Source: Alloboseaceae bacterium BT-24-1 (GTDB taxonomy: Bacteria; Pseudomonadota; Alphaproteobacteria; Rhizobiales; Beijerinckiaceae). From it: DNA of 64,000 nt. Numbering within the stretch: the stretch's first letter is position 1; each line of letters starts with the position of its first letter. The stretch is taken from positions 186,001-250,000 of the forward strand of contig JAOYTL010000008.1 of NCBI GenBank assembly GCA_025846845.1. Direction: 5' to 3'. The notes under the pieces are model-generated. The model searched no databases. It was given only the letters and a program-made list of their open reading frames with translations, and was not told the DNA's origin. Shown here in pieces: positions 33,007-41,896 of this stretch. The position numbers and the translations under genes are program-made.

Positions 33007-34205
33007 CGTCGGCAGCCGCCCTGGCGCGGCGGCCCGGCGTGCCGGCACACCCGACCGCGGATGCCGGCTTTGCCGTCTATGTGCATTGGCCGTTCTGCCT
33101 GGCCAAATGCCCCTATTGCGACTTCAACTCCCACGTCCGTCACCAACCGCCGGACCAGGCGCGCTACATCGCAGCCTTCCGCCGCGAAATCGCCCAGCGC
33201 GCCGAGCTCGCCCCGGGACGCACTGTCTCCTCGATCTTCTTCGGCGGCGGCACGCCCTCGCTGATGGATGGAGCCACCGTCGGAGCGATCCTCGATGCGA
33301 TCGGCGAGCGCTGGGCCGTCGCTTCCGACTGCGAGGTCTCGCTCGAAGCCAACCCGACCAGCGTCGAGGCCGGCCGCTTCCGCGATTTCCGGGCGGCGGG
33401 CGTCAACCGCGTCTCGCTCGGCGTGCAGGCGCTGAACGATGCCGACCTCAAGGCGCTGGGCCGGATGCATTCGGCGCAGGAAGCGCTCGACGCGGTCGCG
33501 ATCGCCCGGCGCTATTTCGAGCGCTACTCCTTCGACCTGATCTATGCCCGCTCGCCGAACCAGACACCGGCGCTCTGGCAGGCCGAGCTCGAACTCGCGA
33601 TCAGCCACGCCGCCGAGCATCTCTCGCTCTATCAGCTCACCATCGAGCCCGGCACCGCCTTCGAGCAGCTCTTCCGCGCCGGCAAGCTCGCCATTCCCGA
33701 CCCCGATGCTGGCGCGGCGCTCTACGAGTTGACGCAGGAGATCACGGCCAAGCATGGCCTCCCGGTCTACGAGATATCGAACCATGCCCGGCCGGGCGCG
33801 GAATGCCGGCATAACCTGGTCTACTGGCACTATGGCGAATATGCCGGGATCGGCCCGGGCGCCCATGGCCGGCTGGTGACCGCCGATGGTCGCTATGCCC
33901 AATCGACCGAGAAACGTCCCGAAACCTGGCTGGAGCGGATCGAGGCCGGTAGCGACGCACTGGTCGAGAACGAGCGTCTCTCGGCCGAGGCGCAGGGCGA
34001 CGAGTATCTGCTGATGGGTCTCAGACTGGTCGAAGGCATCGATCTCGACGTCTTCGAGGGACTCGCCGGCCGAAAGCTCAACGGAAACCGGATCGGCAGC
34101 CTGATTGCCGAGGGCTTCCTCGCGCGCAAAGCCAATGGCCGCCTCGCCGCAACGCCAGAAGGCGCCCTGCTGCTCGACGCGCTCGTCGCCGATCTGGCGG
34201 CCTGA
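33003..34205 (+). CDS. hemW: HemW, radical SAM haem chaperone family protein
   Basis: The protein is 400 aa from a TTG at 33003 that overlaps the rdgB stop (TTGA) and has GAGGA 8 nt upstream; another TTG at 32985 is possible. It contains the radical-SAM cluster motif CLAKCPYC (CX3CX2C), SSIFFGGGTPSLMD, EANPTSVEAGRF and RVSLGVQALND. HemW binds haem and helps insert it into respiratory enzymes. It is often mis-annotated as coproporphyrinogen oxidase HemN; the CX3CX2C pattern without the HemN-specific extra N-terminus favours HemW. Confidence 0.95.
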   Translation: MTSAAALARRPGVPAHPTADAGFAVYVHWPFCLAKCPYCDFNSHVRHQPPDQARYIAAFRREIAQRAELAPGRTVSSIFFGGGTPSLMDGATVGAILDAIGERWAVASDCEVSLEANPTSVEAGRFRDFRAAGVNRVSLGVQALNDADLKALGRMHSAQEALDAVAIARRYFERYSFDLIYARSPNQTPALWQAELELAISHAAEHLSLYQLTIEPGTAFEQLFRAGKLAIPDPDAGAALYELTQEITAKHGLPVYEISNHARPGAECRHNLVYWHYGEYAGIGPGAHGRLVTADGRYAQSTEKRPETWLERIEAGSDALVENERLSAEAQGDEYLLMGLRLVEGIDLDVFEGLAGRKLNGNRIGSLIAEGFLARKANGRLAATPEGALLLDALVADLAA

Positions 34206-34385
34206 GGACAGATCGCGGCAACGATCTCCGGACTCGGTATCATTAAACCGATTTAAGTCGATGAGAAGCCCTGCTGGAGCAAGGCTCGCCATGACGAAGC
34301 AGCCACCTTCCGCCACGTCACCGCCGCAATCGGCGCCCCCGATGTCACCCGCAAGGACGGGACAGTCCGGCTCAGGGAGGTCAAG

Positions 34386-35609
34386 ATGCAGCAGAGCAAG
34401 ATCGACGAAACGCGTCCGGCGCTGTCGCGCCGCCGCTTGTTGCAGGTCGCGGGAGCAGGCGCGCTTGCCGCCGCTGCTGACACGGCCCTGGCGCAGGCCC
34501 CGGCGGCCCGCCCCGGGCCGCCGAGCACGATCACCAGCCCGCCGCGCGATTTCAGCCGCGGTGGCGCGCCGACCACCTATTTCTGGGACCCGGACGTCAT
34601 CGCGGTCGATCCGGCCTTCGAGGGCCTGGCCCAGCCCAATGCGCCGATCCAGCGGCTCTGGACCGGCGCGCTCTGGGCAGAAGGGCCGGCCTGGAACGCG
34701 CAGGGGCGCTACCTCGTCTGGAGCGACATCCCGAACAACCGGCAATTGCGCTGGCTGGAAGACGATGGCCGCGTCAGCGTCTTCCGGACGCCGTCGGGCA
34801 ACAGCAACGGCAACAGCTTCGACTTCCAGGGCCGGCAGCTCTCCTGCGAGCACCTGAACCGCCGGGTCGTGCGCTACGAGCTCGACGGCTCGGTGACGAT
34901 CCTCGCCGACAAGTTCGACGGCAAGCGGCTGAACTCACCCAACGATGTCGTGCAGCATCCCGACGGCAGCTACTGGTTCACCGACCCACCCTATGGCGGC
35001 CAACTCTATGAAGGCGCGCCCGATGCGGCTGGCGGGCCGAGCAATGCGAGCGGCAAGCTCAATCCGCGCCTCGGCCAGCCGCCCGAGATCGGCTCCTACA
35101 AGCGCGAATTGCCGACGAACTGCTACCGCATCGATCCGAGTGGCCGGGTCGACCTCGTCGTCACCGAGCAGCAGGTGCCCGACCCGAACGGCCTGTGCTT
35201 CTCGCCCGACTTCAAGAAGCTCTACGTCGCCTCGACCGGCAAGGGCCCGGGCGATACCGGCCCCGGCGGCAAGGGCGACATCCATGTCTTCGATGTCGGC
35301 ACCGACAACAAGCTCTCGAACGGCAAGCTGTTCTCGGACTGCATGGTCGACGGGGTGAAATGCGGGCCGGACGGGCTGCGCTGCGATGTGCAGGGCAATC
35401 TCTGGGCCTCGTCCAATGCCGGCCGCGCCGTCGGCTATAATGGCGTGCTCTGCTTCAGCCCGGAGGGCAAGCTGATCGGCCGCATCCGGCTACCGGAGGT
35501 CTGCGGCAATGTCTGCTTCGGTGGGCCCAAGCGCAACCGCTTGTTCATGGCGGCGAGCCAGTCGATCTACGCGGTCTATCTCGGCACGCAGGGCGCGGCG
35601 CCGGGGTGA
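34386..35609 (+). CDS. SMP-30/gluconolactonase family protein, Tat-exported
   Basis: The 407-aa protein has a twin-arginine signal (SRRRLLQVAGAGALAAAAD) with likely cleavage near ALAQA. The six-bladed propeller of the SMP-30/gluconolactonase/LRE family is supported by LWAEGPAWNAQGRYLVWSDI, LNSPNDVVQHPDGSYWFTDP, PNGLCFSPDFKKLYVAS and GPDGLRCDVQGNLWASS. It probably opens a sugar lactone in the periplasm. GGGAGG lies 6 nt before ATG. It stands alone between hemW and a palindromic repeat. Confidence 0.9.
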   Translation: MQQSKIDETRPALSRRRLLQVAGAGALAAAADTALAQAPAARPGPPSTITSPPRDFSRGGAPTTYFWDPDVIAVDPAFEGLAQPNAPIQRLWTGALWAEGPAWNAQGRYLVWSDIPNNRQLRWLEDDGRVSVFRTPSGNSNGNSFDFQGRQLSCEHLNRRVVRYELDGSVTILADKFDGKRLNSPNDVVQHPDGSYWFTDPPYGGQLYEGAPDAAGGPSNASGKLNPRLGQPPEIGSYKRELPTNCYRIDPSGRVDLVVTEQQVPDPNGLCFSPDFKKLYVASTGKGPGDTGPGGKGDIHVFDVGTDNKLSNGKLFSDCMVDGVKCGPDGLRCDVQGNLWASSNAGRAVGYNGVLCFSPEGKLIGRIRLPEVCGNVCFGGPKRNRLFMAASQSIYAVYLGTQGAAPG

Positions 35610-35640
35610 GACGGCTGCCCTCTATCAGAAGCGAAACATA

Positions 35641-35786
35641 CCCCTCTCCCCTTGCGGAAGAGGGCTGGGGTGAGGGGTCGCGCCGTTCTACCCGTCATTG
35701 TCGCTGTCATGCCGAATAAGTCGGCAAGTCCGGCGCGACCCCTCATCCGGCGCTTCGCGCCACCTTCTCCCGCAAGGGGAGAAGGG
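35641..35786. repeat. Palindromic intergenic repeat between the lactonase gene and the tsaE fusion
   Basis: A 14-bp perfect inverted repeat (TGAGGGGTCGCGCC at 35671-35684 with its complement at 35732-35745) is nested inside outer arms made of CCTCTCCCC/GGGGAGAAGG-type sequence (35641-35664 and 35763-35786). It resembles the repeat at 27377-27469 in its outer arms and lies between two convergent genes, where it may serve both as a terminator. Confidence 0.7.
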
Positions 35787-35800
35787 AAGGTTGCGCTGGT

Positions 35801-37408
35801 TCACTCGGGCTGAGCCTTTGGATCAGCCTCGTCCGGCGCGTTCGTTTCCGGCTCCGACGCCGATTCCTGCCTCGCATAGAGCTTGGGCAGATAGGTCTCG
35901 TACCAGGTCTTCAGCTCGGCCAGGGCCGGATGCTCGAGATTGCGACGCAGATAGGCTTCGATCCGCGGCAGGTGCTTGAGATAGCCCGGCTTGCCGTCGC
36001 GCCGGTCGAGCCTGGCGAAGATACCGGCGATCTTGGTGTTGCGCTGGGCGCCAAGGATCGCATAAGCGCGGGCGAAGCCCGGCAGGTCGAAGCCGGGATC
36101 GGTGCCGCGCCGCGCTCCGGCATAGGCGGCGAGCAGGCGCAGCTCCAACGCTGCCGGCACGTCGACCCGCGCATCCTGCCCGAGCGCGACGAGGTCGTAA
36201 CCGGGATGACCAAGCACCGCGTCCTGGAAATCGATCAGGCCGAGCCTGGCATGGCCGACGCGATCCGGCAGCCAGAGCAGATTCGGCGAATGGTAGTCGC
36301 GCAAGGTCCAGGTCGCCGAGGTCTCGAAAAGCTCGTCGAACAGCTTCTCCCAGACGCGGCTGAACTCCGCCCGCGTCACCGCTGGCAAGGTCACGCCGGC
36401 GATATGCGGGGCATACCAGTCGAGCACCAGCTCGGTCTCGATCGCGAGTGCCTCGCGGTCATAGTCCGGCAGGACGTGGTCGCGCCCTTCGGCTACCGGC
36501 AAGATGGTCGGCAGGGCGTGCCGGTGCAGTTCGGCAAGGAGCCGCGCCGCCGCCTCGTAGCGCTCGGGAATCGGCCCGTCCGCGCCGACGACCGGCTCGT
36601 CTCCGAGATCCTCGATCAGCAGGAGGCCGGTGACGAGGTCCTGCGCCAGGATCGCCGGCGCGGAGAGGCCGAGCGAGCGCAGCCCCTTGTCCATGGCGAC
36701 GAAGGCGTCGACAGTCTCGGCGAGATGGGCGATGGCGCTGTAGGGCTTGCCCTGGCGGATCGCCGGCCCGTCGGCCCGCGGCGGCGAGATCATCAGGATC
36801 GCGGTCTCGCCCGAGGGCCTGATCAGGCGTTCATAGGCGCGGCTGGAGGCATCACCGAGCATGAATTCGCGCCGCGCCTCGCTCCAGCCGGCCTCGTCGA
36901 TCAGCTGCCGCGCGCCAATCGCGAGCGCCAATCGCTGGCGCCAGAGCACACCGCCAGAGAGCGTCGCGATCCGGCCCTGCTCGGGATTCTCGGGATCGAC
37001 CTCGAGCACGATGTCGAGCCGCCGGCCGGCCGGCAGACGCGTGCCGGCCCGATCCGGCCATTCGACGATGGTGATCGCGAGATCGAGATCCTCGACTAGG
37101 CCGATATCGTCGAGCTCGTCGGGATTGCGGACGCGGTAGAGATCGGCGTGCAGCAGCAGCCCGCGCGGGCTGTCATAGCTCTGCACCAGAGTGAAGGTCG
37201 GGCTCGGCGCTTCCAGAGCGGGATCGTCGGTGAGGCGGCGCAGCATGGCGCGCGCCAGCAGCGACTTGCCGGCGCCGAGATGGCCCGAGAGCGCGACGAT
37301 GTCGCCGGTCTTCAGGATATCGGCGATGTCCTGCGCCAGCCGCACCGTCGCGGCCTCGCTCGACAGGACGACGACATGGCTGCCCGCCCGCGCGGCCTCG
37401 TCACTCAT
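35801..37408 (-). CDS. tsaE: Fused TsaE (tRNA t6A synthesis ATPase) and aminoglycoside-phosphotransferase-like kinase
   Basis: The 535-aa protein has two parts. Residues 1-160 are TsaE: Walker A LSGHLGAGKSLLARAML, APSPTFTLVQSY and Walker B-like IVEWPDR. It is needed for N6-threonylcarbamoyl-A37 in tRNA. Residues about 185-510 form a phosphotransferase of the APH/AmgK type with LRDYHSPNLLWL (catalytic Asp) and LGLIDFQDAVLGHPGYDLV (metal DxD-like). AmgK-type kinases phosphorylate anomeric MurNAc in peptidoglycan recycling. The fusion is known in Rhizobiales. The ATG overlaps the divL stop (ATGA). Confidence 0.93.
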   Translation of the reverse strand: MSDEAARAGSHVVVLSSEAATVRLAQDIADILKTGDIVALSGHLGAGKSLLARAMLRRLTDDPALEAPSPTFTLVQSYDSPRGLLLHADLYRVRNPDELDDIGLVEDLDLAITIVEWPDRAGTRLPAGRRLDIVLEVDPENPEQGRIATLSGGVLWRQRLALAIGARQLIDEAGWSEARREFMLGDASSRAYERLIRPSGETAILMISPPRADGPAIRQGKPYSAIAHLAETVDAFVAMDKGLRSLGLSAPAILAQDLVTGLLLIEDLGDEPVVGADGPIPERYEAAARLLAELHRHALPTILPVAEGRDHVLPDYDREALAIETELVLDWYAPHIAGVTLPAVTRAEFSRVWEKLFDELFETSATWTLRDYHSPNLLWLPDRVGHARLGLIDFQDAVLGHPGYDLVALGQDARVDVPAALELRLLAAYAGARRGTDPGFDLPGFARAYAILGAQRNTKIAGIFARLDRRDGKPGYLKHLPRIEAYLRRNLEHPALAELKTWYETYLPKLYARQESASEPETNAPDEADPKAQPE

Positions 37409-39849
37409 TCGGCGGCGTCCGAGATGCGCATGCCCTCGGGCGGAAAGACGGCCGTGACGCGCGTGCCCTGGCCGAGGGCAGAGTCGAGCTCGACACGGCC
37501 ACCATGCAATTCGACGATCGAGCGCACCATCGACAGACCGAGTCCGACCCCGCGATGGCGCGATCCGAGCGCATGGCTCTCGAACCGGTCGAACACCTTC
37601 TCCTTGACCTCGTCGGGAATACCGCGGCCCTCATCGGCGACAGTGATCCGGATCTCGCCGCCGATCCGTCCGGCGCTGACGCGGATGGTCTGGCCTGGCT
37701 GGGAGAAGCCGATCGCATTCGAGAGCAGGTTGAACAGGATCTGGCGCAGGCGCTTGGGATCGGCGCGAAGCGGGCCGGTCTGGGGGGCGATATCGACCTG
37801 GAGCCTGAGCTTGCTGTCGGCGAGGCGGTCCTGCAGCCCGGTCGCGGCCTGGGCGATGCTCTTGGCGACGTCGACCTCCTCGAGATCGAGTGCGAGCGCG
37901 CCATTGTCGATCGAGGCGAGGTCGAGAATGTCGTTGATGATGGCGAGCAGCGCGCCGGAGGAGCGAACGATGTGGCCGGAATAGTCGCGCTGCTTGTCGT
38001 TCAGCGGCCCGACCGTCTCTTCGCCGAGCAATTGCGCGAAGCCGATGATGTTGGTCAGCGGCGAGCGCAATTCGTAGGAGACGTGATGGACGAATTCCTC
38101 GCGCAGCCGCGAGGCCTTTTCCAAGGCGTCGTTGCGCTCGGTCAGCGCGCGCTCGACGTTCACGCTAGCGGTGACGTCGGCGAAGGTGATCAGCGTCGCA
38201 CCGTCAGGCAGCGGCGCGGCGGTGCAGTCGAGCACCATGCCGTCACGGCGCTCCATATGGCAGCGATAATCCTCGCGCGCATCGCGCACGCCGGCGACAG
38301 CGCTGCGGATCTCGGTCCAGACCGCATCCTCCGGGAAGAGCGGCCGGCTCAGGGTCACGACCTCGTCGATGTGCGGCGCAGCGGCGACGCGATCGGGCGA
38401 GAGCTTCCAGAGCTGGGCGAAAGCCGGGTTGGAGAGCTTGAGGCGGCCATCCGAGCCAAACACGGCGACGCCTTCACGCAATGAATCGAGCGTCTCACGC
38501 TGGGTGCGCGAGAGCGCGTTGAAGCGCGATTCGAGCGTGAAGCGCTCGGTCTCGTCGTCGAAGAGATAGGTGACGCCGCCCTGGGGATTCGGGCTGGCGA
38601 CGACATGGATGGTGCGTCCGTCGGGTAGGTACCACCAGTCCTCGCTGGCGCGCGTCGCGGTGTAGGCGGCGTGCACCGAGGCCTTCCAGGTCCGGTAGTC
38701 GCCGAGCTCGGGCAGGCGGCGCTCGGTGCGCAGGCGATCGAGGATCTCGCCGTCGCCCGGGGCGCTGTCGAGGAAACCGGGATCGAGCGACCAGAGCGCC
38801 TCGTAGCCGCTATTGCGATAGACCAGACGCTGCGAGGCATCGAAGACGGCGACGCCGGTCTTCAGCCGGTCGAGCGTGCGCACATGCGCATCCATCTGGC
38901 GCTGCAGATCGGCGCGCACCGCCTCCAGCTCGCTCATGTCGGTGGCGATGCCGGCATGGCCCGAGGGCGTCGGCGTTTCCAGGATATCGACGATCCGGCG
39001 CTGGCCAGCCATGACGACAGGTGCGCGCAGCTGGAAGACGCGACCATCCTTGCGGGCCTTCGTGGCCGCCTCGCGCTCGCTGCGATCGAAGAGTTCGAGC
39101 CCGGCCTTGACCACCTGCTGGCCATCAGCGGCCTCGACGGCCCGGGCATAGGCTCCGTTGACCCAGGTCAGGCGACCATCGGTGGCGCGCGTCCAGACCG
39201 GCTGCGGCACGCCGGCGAGCAGTGTCGTCAGCGCGGCATGGTCGCTGGCGAGCTTGCCGAGCTCATCCTCCAGCGCCAGCGCCCGGGCGCGCTCACCGTC
39301 GACCTCGCGCAGGCGGATCACGGCTCGGCCGACCACGGGCCGGCCCTCGGCGTCGACATAGCGTCCGGTCTTGGCCTTGAAGGTGAAGGCGAAGGCTTCA
39401 CCATCCTCCTTGAGAGCTTCCGTCGCGAGTTCGAGTCGCTTCGCATCGGCCGGCGGCGCCCAGGTGCCATAGGCCAGCGCCGGTGCCGAACCGCCAATGC
39501 CGAGAAAGCCGCTGTCGCCCTCGACCACCGGGCTCGCCTTCGGTCCGTGCCAGCTCAGCACGACCTGCCGATCCGCCGCGAGCAGTGCACCGAGGCGCTC
39601 CTGATGGCCACGCGTCGCCTCGAGGCCGGCAGCGAGTTCACTTTCCCGCCTTGTCCAGCGCGAGCGCTCGCGGACATAGAGAACCGAGGTGGTGGTGGCG
39701 AAGACGACGAGCCCGACGAAGATGAGCGAGAGACCGCCGGCATTGAGCCAATCGGCCCGCAATGGGATAAGCGCTTCAACCTGAGCGAAGGCGGGGGCCG
39801 GCGCTACGCCGGCAAGCCCGGGCAGGAGAAAGCGGACCGCTCCGTTCAT
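37405..39849 (-). CDS. divL: DivL-type PAS sensor pseudo-histidine kinase (Tyr at phospho-acceptor site)
   Basis: The protein is 814 aa from ATG 39849; ATG 39879 and 40005 are in-frame alternatives. It has an N-terminal signal-like segment, a transmembrane helix (LSLIFVGLVVFATTTSVLYV), several PAS-like domains (about 200-580), then HisKA and HATPase_c. The H-box reads VHHVSYELRSPLTNIIGF: Tyr (codon 38074-38076) replaces the conserved His. The ATP-binding part is intact (FNLLSNAIGF, DEGRGIP, GVGLGLSMV). In Caulobacter DivL, a Tyr at this place lets it act as an allosteric sensor of DivK that modulates CckA and hence CtrA. The position beside ahcY and chvGI matches the rhizobial DivL locus. Confidence 0.88.
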   Translation of the reverse strand: MNGAVRFLLPGLAGVAPAPAFAQVEALIPLRADWLNAGGLSLIFVGLVVFATTTSVLYVRERSRWTRRESELAAGLEATRGHQERLGALLAADRQVVLSWHGPKASPVVEGDSGFLGIGGSAPALAYGTWAPPADAKRLELATEALKEDGEAFAFTFKAKTGRYVDAEGRPVVGRAVIRLREVDGERARALALEDELGKLASDHAALTTLLAGVPQPVWTRATDGRLTWVNGAYARAVEAADGQQVVKAGLELFDRSEREAATKARKDGRVFQLRAPVVMAGQRRIVDILETPTPSGHAGIATDMSELEAVRADLQRQMDAHVRTLDRLKTGVAVFDASQRLVYRNSGYEALWSLDPGFLDSAPGDGEILDRLRTERRLPELGDYRTWKASVHAAYTATRASEDWWYLPDGRTIHVVASPNPQGGVTYLFDDETERFTLESRFNALSRTQRETLDSLREGVAVFGSDGRLKLSNPAFAQLWKLSPDRVAAAPHIDEVVTLSRPLFPEDAVWTEIRSAVAGVRDAREDYRCHMERRDGMVLDCTAAPLPDGATLITFADVTASVNVERALTERNDALEKASRLREEFVHHVSYELRSPLTNIIGFAQLLGEETVGPLNDKQRDYSGHIVRSSGALLAIINDILDLASIDNGALALDLEEVDVAKSIAQAATGLQDRLADSKLRLQVDIAPQTGPLRADPKRLRQILFNLLSNAIGFSQPGQTIRVSAGRIGGEIRITVADEGRGIPDEVKEKVFDRFESHALGSRHRGVGLGLSMVRSIVELHGGRVELDSALGQGTRVTAVFPPEGMRISDAAE

Positions 39850-40219
39850 CTCCTGTCCGACCTGCCTTACCCGTCTCATTCCTGCGTCCGTCCTGTCCCA
39901 GGCCAACCTGTGGCCGCAATTGGCGAGGTGCCGTCGGCATGGCAACCGACCATGGCTCCCCTTAAAGGATCCACGCCCGCAACCTGCGCAAAGCCACCGC
40001 TGCACGAAACCGGACGCCGCGTGCGAAACCTGCCGGCAGCCCGAATCAGTGCCACTGTAATCACCGCAGGACTCCGTCAGGAAGTGCTTAATCGACAGTA
40101 AAGGCCGAATGGCGACGGCCGCGGCCGGCGCGTCCCGGCGGCAAACAACAAGTAGAGGCTACCCAACAGCAGGCGTCTATTAGTAGTGCCGGAGCGCCCT
40201 ATTGTCCCTCGAATACGAC

Positions 40220-40244
40220 AAAGCCCGGCACGAGGCCGGGCTTT
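40220..40244 (-). terminator. Terminator of ahcY (bidirectional stem-loop)
   Basis: A perfect 10-bp stem (AAAGCCCGGC / GCCGGGCTTT) with a 5-nt loop lies 83 bp downstream of the ahcY stop. The A-tract/T-tract arms make it usable from either side. Confidence 0.8.
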
Positions 40245-40298
40245 CTCATCATTGCAGCCGCCGCCCGAAGGCAGGCTCCATGCGGCGTGGCGTCGCCC

Positions 40299-40316
40299 GG
40301 CCGGCCACGGCCGGCC
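40299..40316. repeat. GC-rich palindrome just after ahcY
   Basis: Two GGCCGGCC blocks separated by AC form a near-continuous palindrome 11 bp after the ahcY stop. It probably contributes to 3'-end formation together with the 40220-40244 hairpin. Confidence 0.4.
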
Positions 40317-40326
40317 AGAACGCCGA

Positions 40327-41727
40327 TCAGTAGCGGTAGAGTTCCGGCTTGAACGGGCCGGTCGGCGCGAGGCCAAGATACTTCGCCTGCGCATCATTCA
40401 GTACGGTCAGCTTGGCGCCGACCTTGGCGAGATGCAGCGCCGCGACCTTCTCGTCGAGATGCTTGGGCAGGGTGTAGACCTTGTTCTCGTATTTGGCGTG
40501 GTGGTTCCAGAGCTCGATCTGGGCCAGCGTCTGGTTCGAGAACGAGCAGGACATCACGAAGGACGGGTGGCCGGTGGCGTTGCCGAGATTCACCAGGCGG
40601 CCTTCCGAGAGCAGGATGATGCGCTTGCCGTCGGGGAACTCGACCTCGTCGACCTGCGGCTTGACGTTGTCCCACTTGAAGTTCTTCAAGCCGGCGACCT
40701 GAATCTCCGAGTCGAAATGGCCGATATTGCAGACGATGGCGCGGTGCTTCATCGCGCGCATGTGGTCGACGGTGATGACGTCGAGATTGCCGGTGGCGGT
40801 CACGAAGATGTCGGCGCGCGGCGCGGCGTCCTCCATGGTGACGACCTCGTAGCCCTCCATCGCCGCCTGCAGCGCGCAGATCGGGTCGATCTCGGTGACC
40901 ATGACGCGGCAGCCGGCCTGGCGCAGCGAGGCGGCCGAGCCCTTGCCGACGTCGCCATAGCCGGCGACGAGCGCGACCTTGCCCGACATCATCACGTCGG
41001 TGCCGCGGCGGATGGCGTCGACCAGCGATTCACGGCAGCCATAGAGATTGTCGAACTTCGACTTGGTGACGGAGTCGTTGACGTTGATCGCCGGGAAGGG
41101 CAGGCGGCCGGCCTTGGCGAGGTCGTAGAGGCGATGCACGCCGGTGGTGGTCTCCTCGGAGACGCCCTTGATCGCGGCGCGGGTCTTGGTGAACCAGCCC
41201 GGATTGGCCTTGAGTTCGCGCTTGATCAGCTTGAAGAAGATCGTCTCTTCCTCATTGCCCGGCTTGTCGAGGAAGGCGGCGTTGCCGGCCTCGGCCTCGG
41301 CGCCGAGGATGACGAGCATGGTCAGGTCGCCGCCATCGTCGAGGATCATGTTCGGCGTGCCGCCGTCACCCCAGGTCGCGGTGCGCAGCACGTATTCCCA
41401 GTACTCCTCCAGCGTCTCGCCCTTGATGGCGAAGACCGGCACGCCGGAAGCGGCGATCGCGGCAGCGGCGTGGTCCTGGGTCGAGAAGATGTTGCACGAC
41501 GACCAGCGCACATCGGCGCCGAGCTCGGTCAGCGTCTCGATCAGCACGGCGGTCTGGATGGTCATGTGCAGGCAGCCGGCGATGCGGGCGCCCTTCAACG
41601 GGTTCTTGCCCTTGTGCTCGGCGCGGATCGCCATCAGGCCCGGCATCTCGTCCTGGGCCATGTTGATTTCCTTGCGGCCGTAATCCGCGAGGCTGATGTC
41701 CTTGACGACGTAATCCTGCTTCGACAC
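40327..41727 (-). CDS. ahcY: S-adenosylhomocysteine hydrolase
   Basis: The 466-aa NAD-dependent enzyme splits S-adenosylhomocysteine to adenosine and homocysteine, relieving product inhibition of methyltransferases. Motifs are GCLHMTIQTAVLIETL, CNIFSTQDHAAAAI, NVNDSVTKSKFDNLYGC with the catalytic Lys, GKVALVAGYGDVGKGSA (Rossmann), and the C-terminal KYLGLAPTGPFKPELYRY. Its length carries the roughly 40-residue insertion usual in proteobacterial enzymes. A palindromic operator candidate lies 73 bp upstream of the start, and a terminator follows the gene. Confidence 0.98.
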   Translation of the reverse strand: MSKQDYVVKDISLADYGRKEINMAQDEMPGLMAIRAEHKGKNPLKGARIAGCLHMTIQTAVLIETLTELGADVRWSSCNIFSTQDHAAAAIAASGVPVFAIKGETLEEYWEYVLRTATWGDGGTPNMILDDGGDLTMLVILGAEAEAGNAAFLDKPGNEEETIFFKLIKRELKANPGWFTKTRAAIKGVSEETTTGVHRLYDLAKAGRLPFPAINVNDSVTKSKFDNLYGCRESLVDAIRRGTDVMMSGKVALVAGYGDVGKGSAASLRQAGCRVMVTEIDPICALQAAMEGYEVVTMEDAAPRADIFVTATGNLDVITVDHMRAMKHRAIVCNIGHFDSEIQVAGLKNFKWDNVKPQVDEVEFPDGKRIILLSEGRLVNLGNATGHPSFVMSCSFSNQTLAQIELWNHHAKYENKVYTLPKHLDEKVAALHLAKVGAKLTVLNDAQAKYLGLAPTGPFKPELYRY

Positions 41728-41800
41728 GGGGACGCTCCAATCGATCGTTCTTTGAATGACGGCGGCTCTCTAGCAGGGCGCCCGACGGAAGGCAATCAAA

Positions 41801-41822
41801 GATATAAAGATGTCTTTATATC
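41801..41822 (-). promoter_or_regulatory. Putative SAH/SAM-responsive repressor operator (SahR/SamR type) upstream of ahcY
   Basis: A perfect inverted repeat with 10-bp arms GATATAAAGA and TCTTTATATC separated by TG. ArsR-family regulators of the SAM cycle (SahR, SamR) recognise AT-rich palindromes of this general ATAAAGA/TCTTTAT shape ahead of ahcY and metK-type genes. The match to that family is from memory, but the palindrome itself is exact. Confidence 0.6.
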
Positions 41823-41896
41823 CACTCCAAGAGCGAATTGGAGCGCCCATGACGCAGCCATGCTGCGCTCCTGCGGCTTGATTCTGCGATTGTGAC

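Larger units (their letters stand above)
39850..40326. other. Intergenic region between ahcY and divL
   Basis: In this 477-bp region no coding frame was supported. It contains the ahcY terminator (40220-40244), a GC-rich palindrome (40299-40316) and the presumed divL promoter. A T/A-containing patch lies around 40040-40100. No confident -35/-10 pair was found. Confidence 0.6.

Noticed and set aside
32847..34853. 668-aa open frame on the minus strand over rdgB, hemW and the lactonase gene
   Set aside because: The opposite strand holds three well-supported genes with recognisable motifs; this frame has none.
38671..40101. 476-aa open frame on the plus strand over divL
   Set aside because: Antisense shadow of the PAS/kinase gene, with no recognisable domain.
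41731..41847. A SAM/SAH riboswitch in the ahcY leader
   Set aside because: Only a long-range 10-bp complementarity (41731-41741 with 41837-41847) was seen, without the conserved core of a known SAH riboswitch.
40186..41895. 569-aa open frame on the plus strand over ahcY
   Set aside because: It is the antisense shadow of ahcY, which has full conserved motifs.
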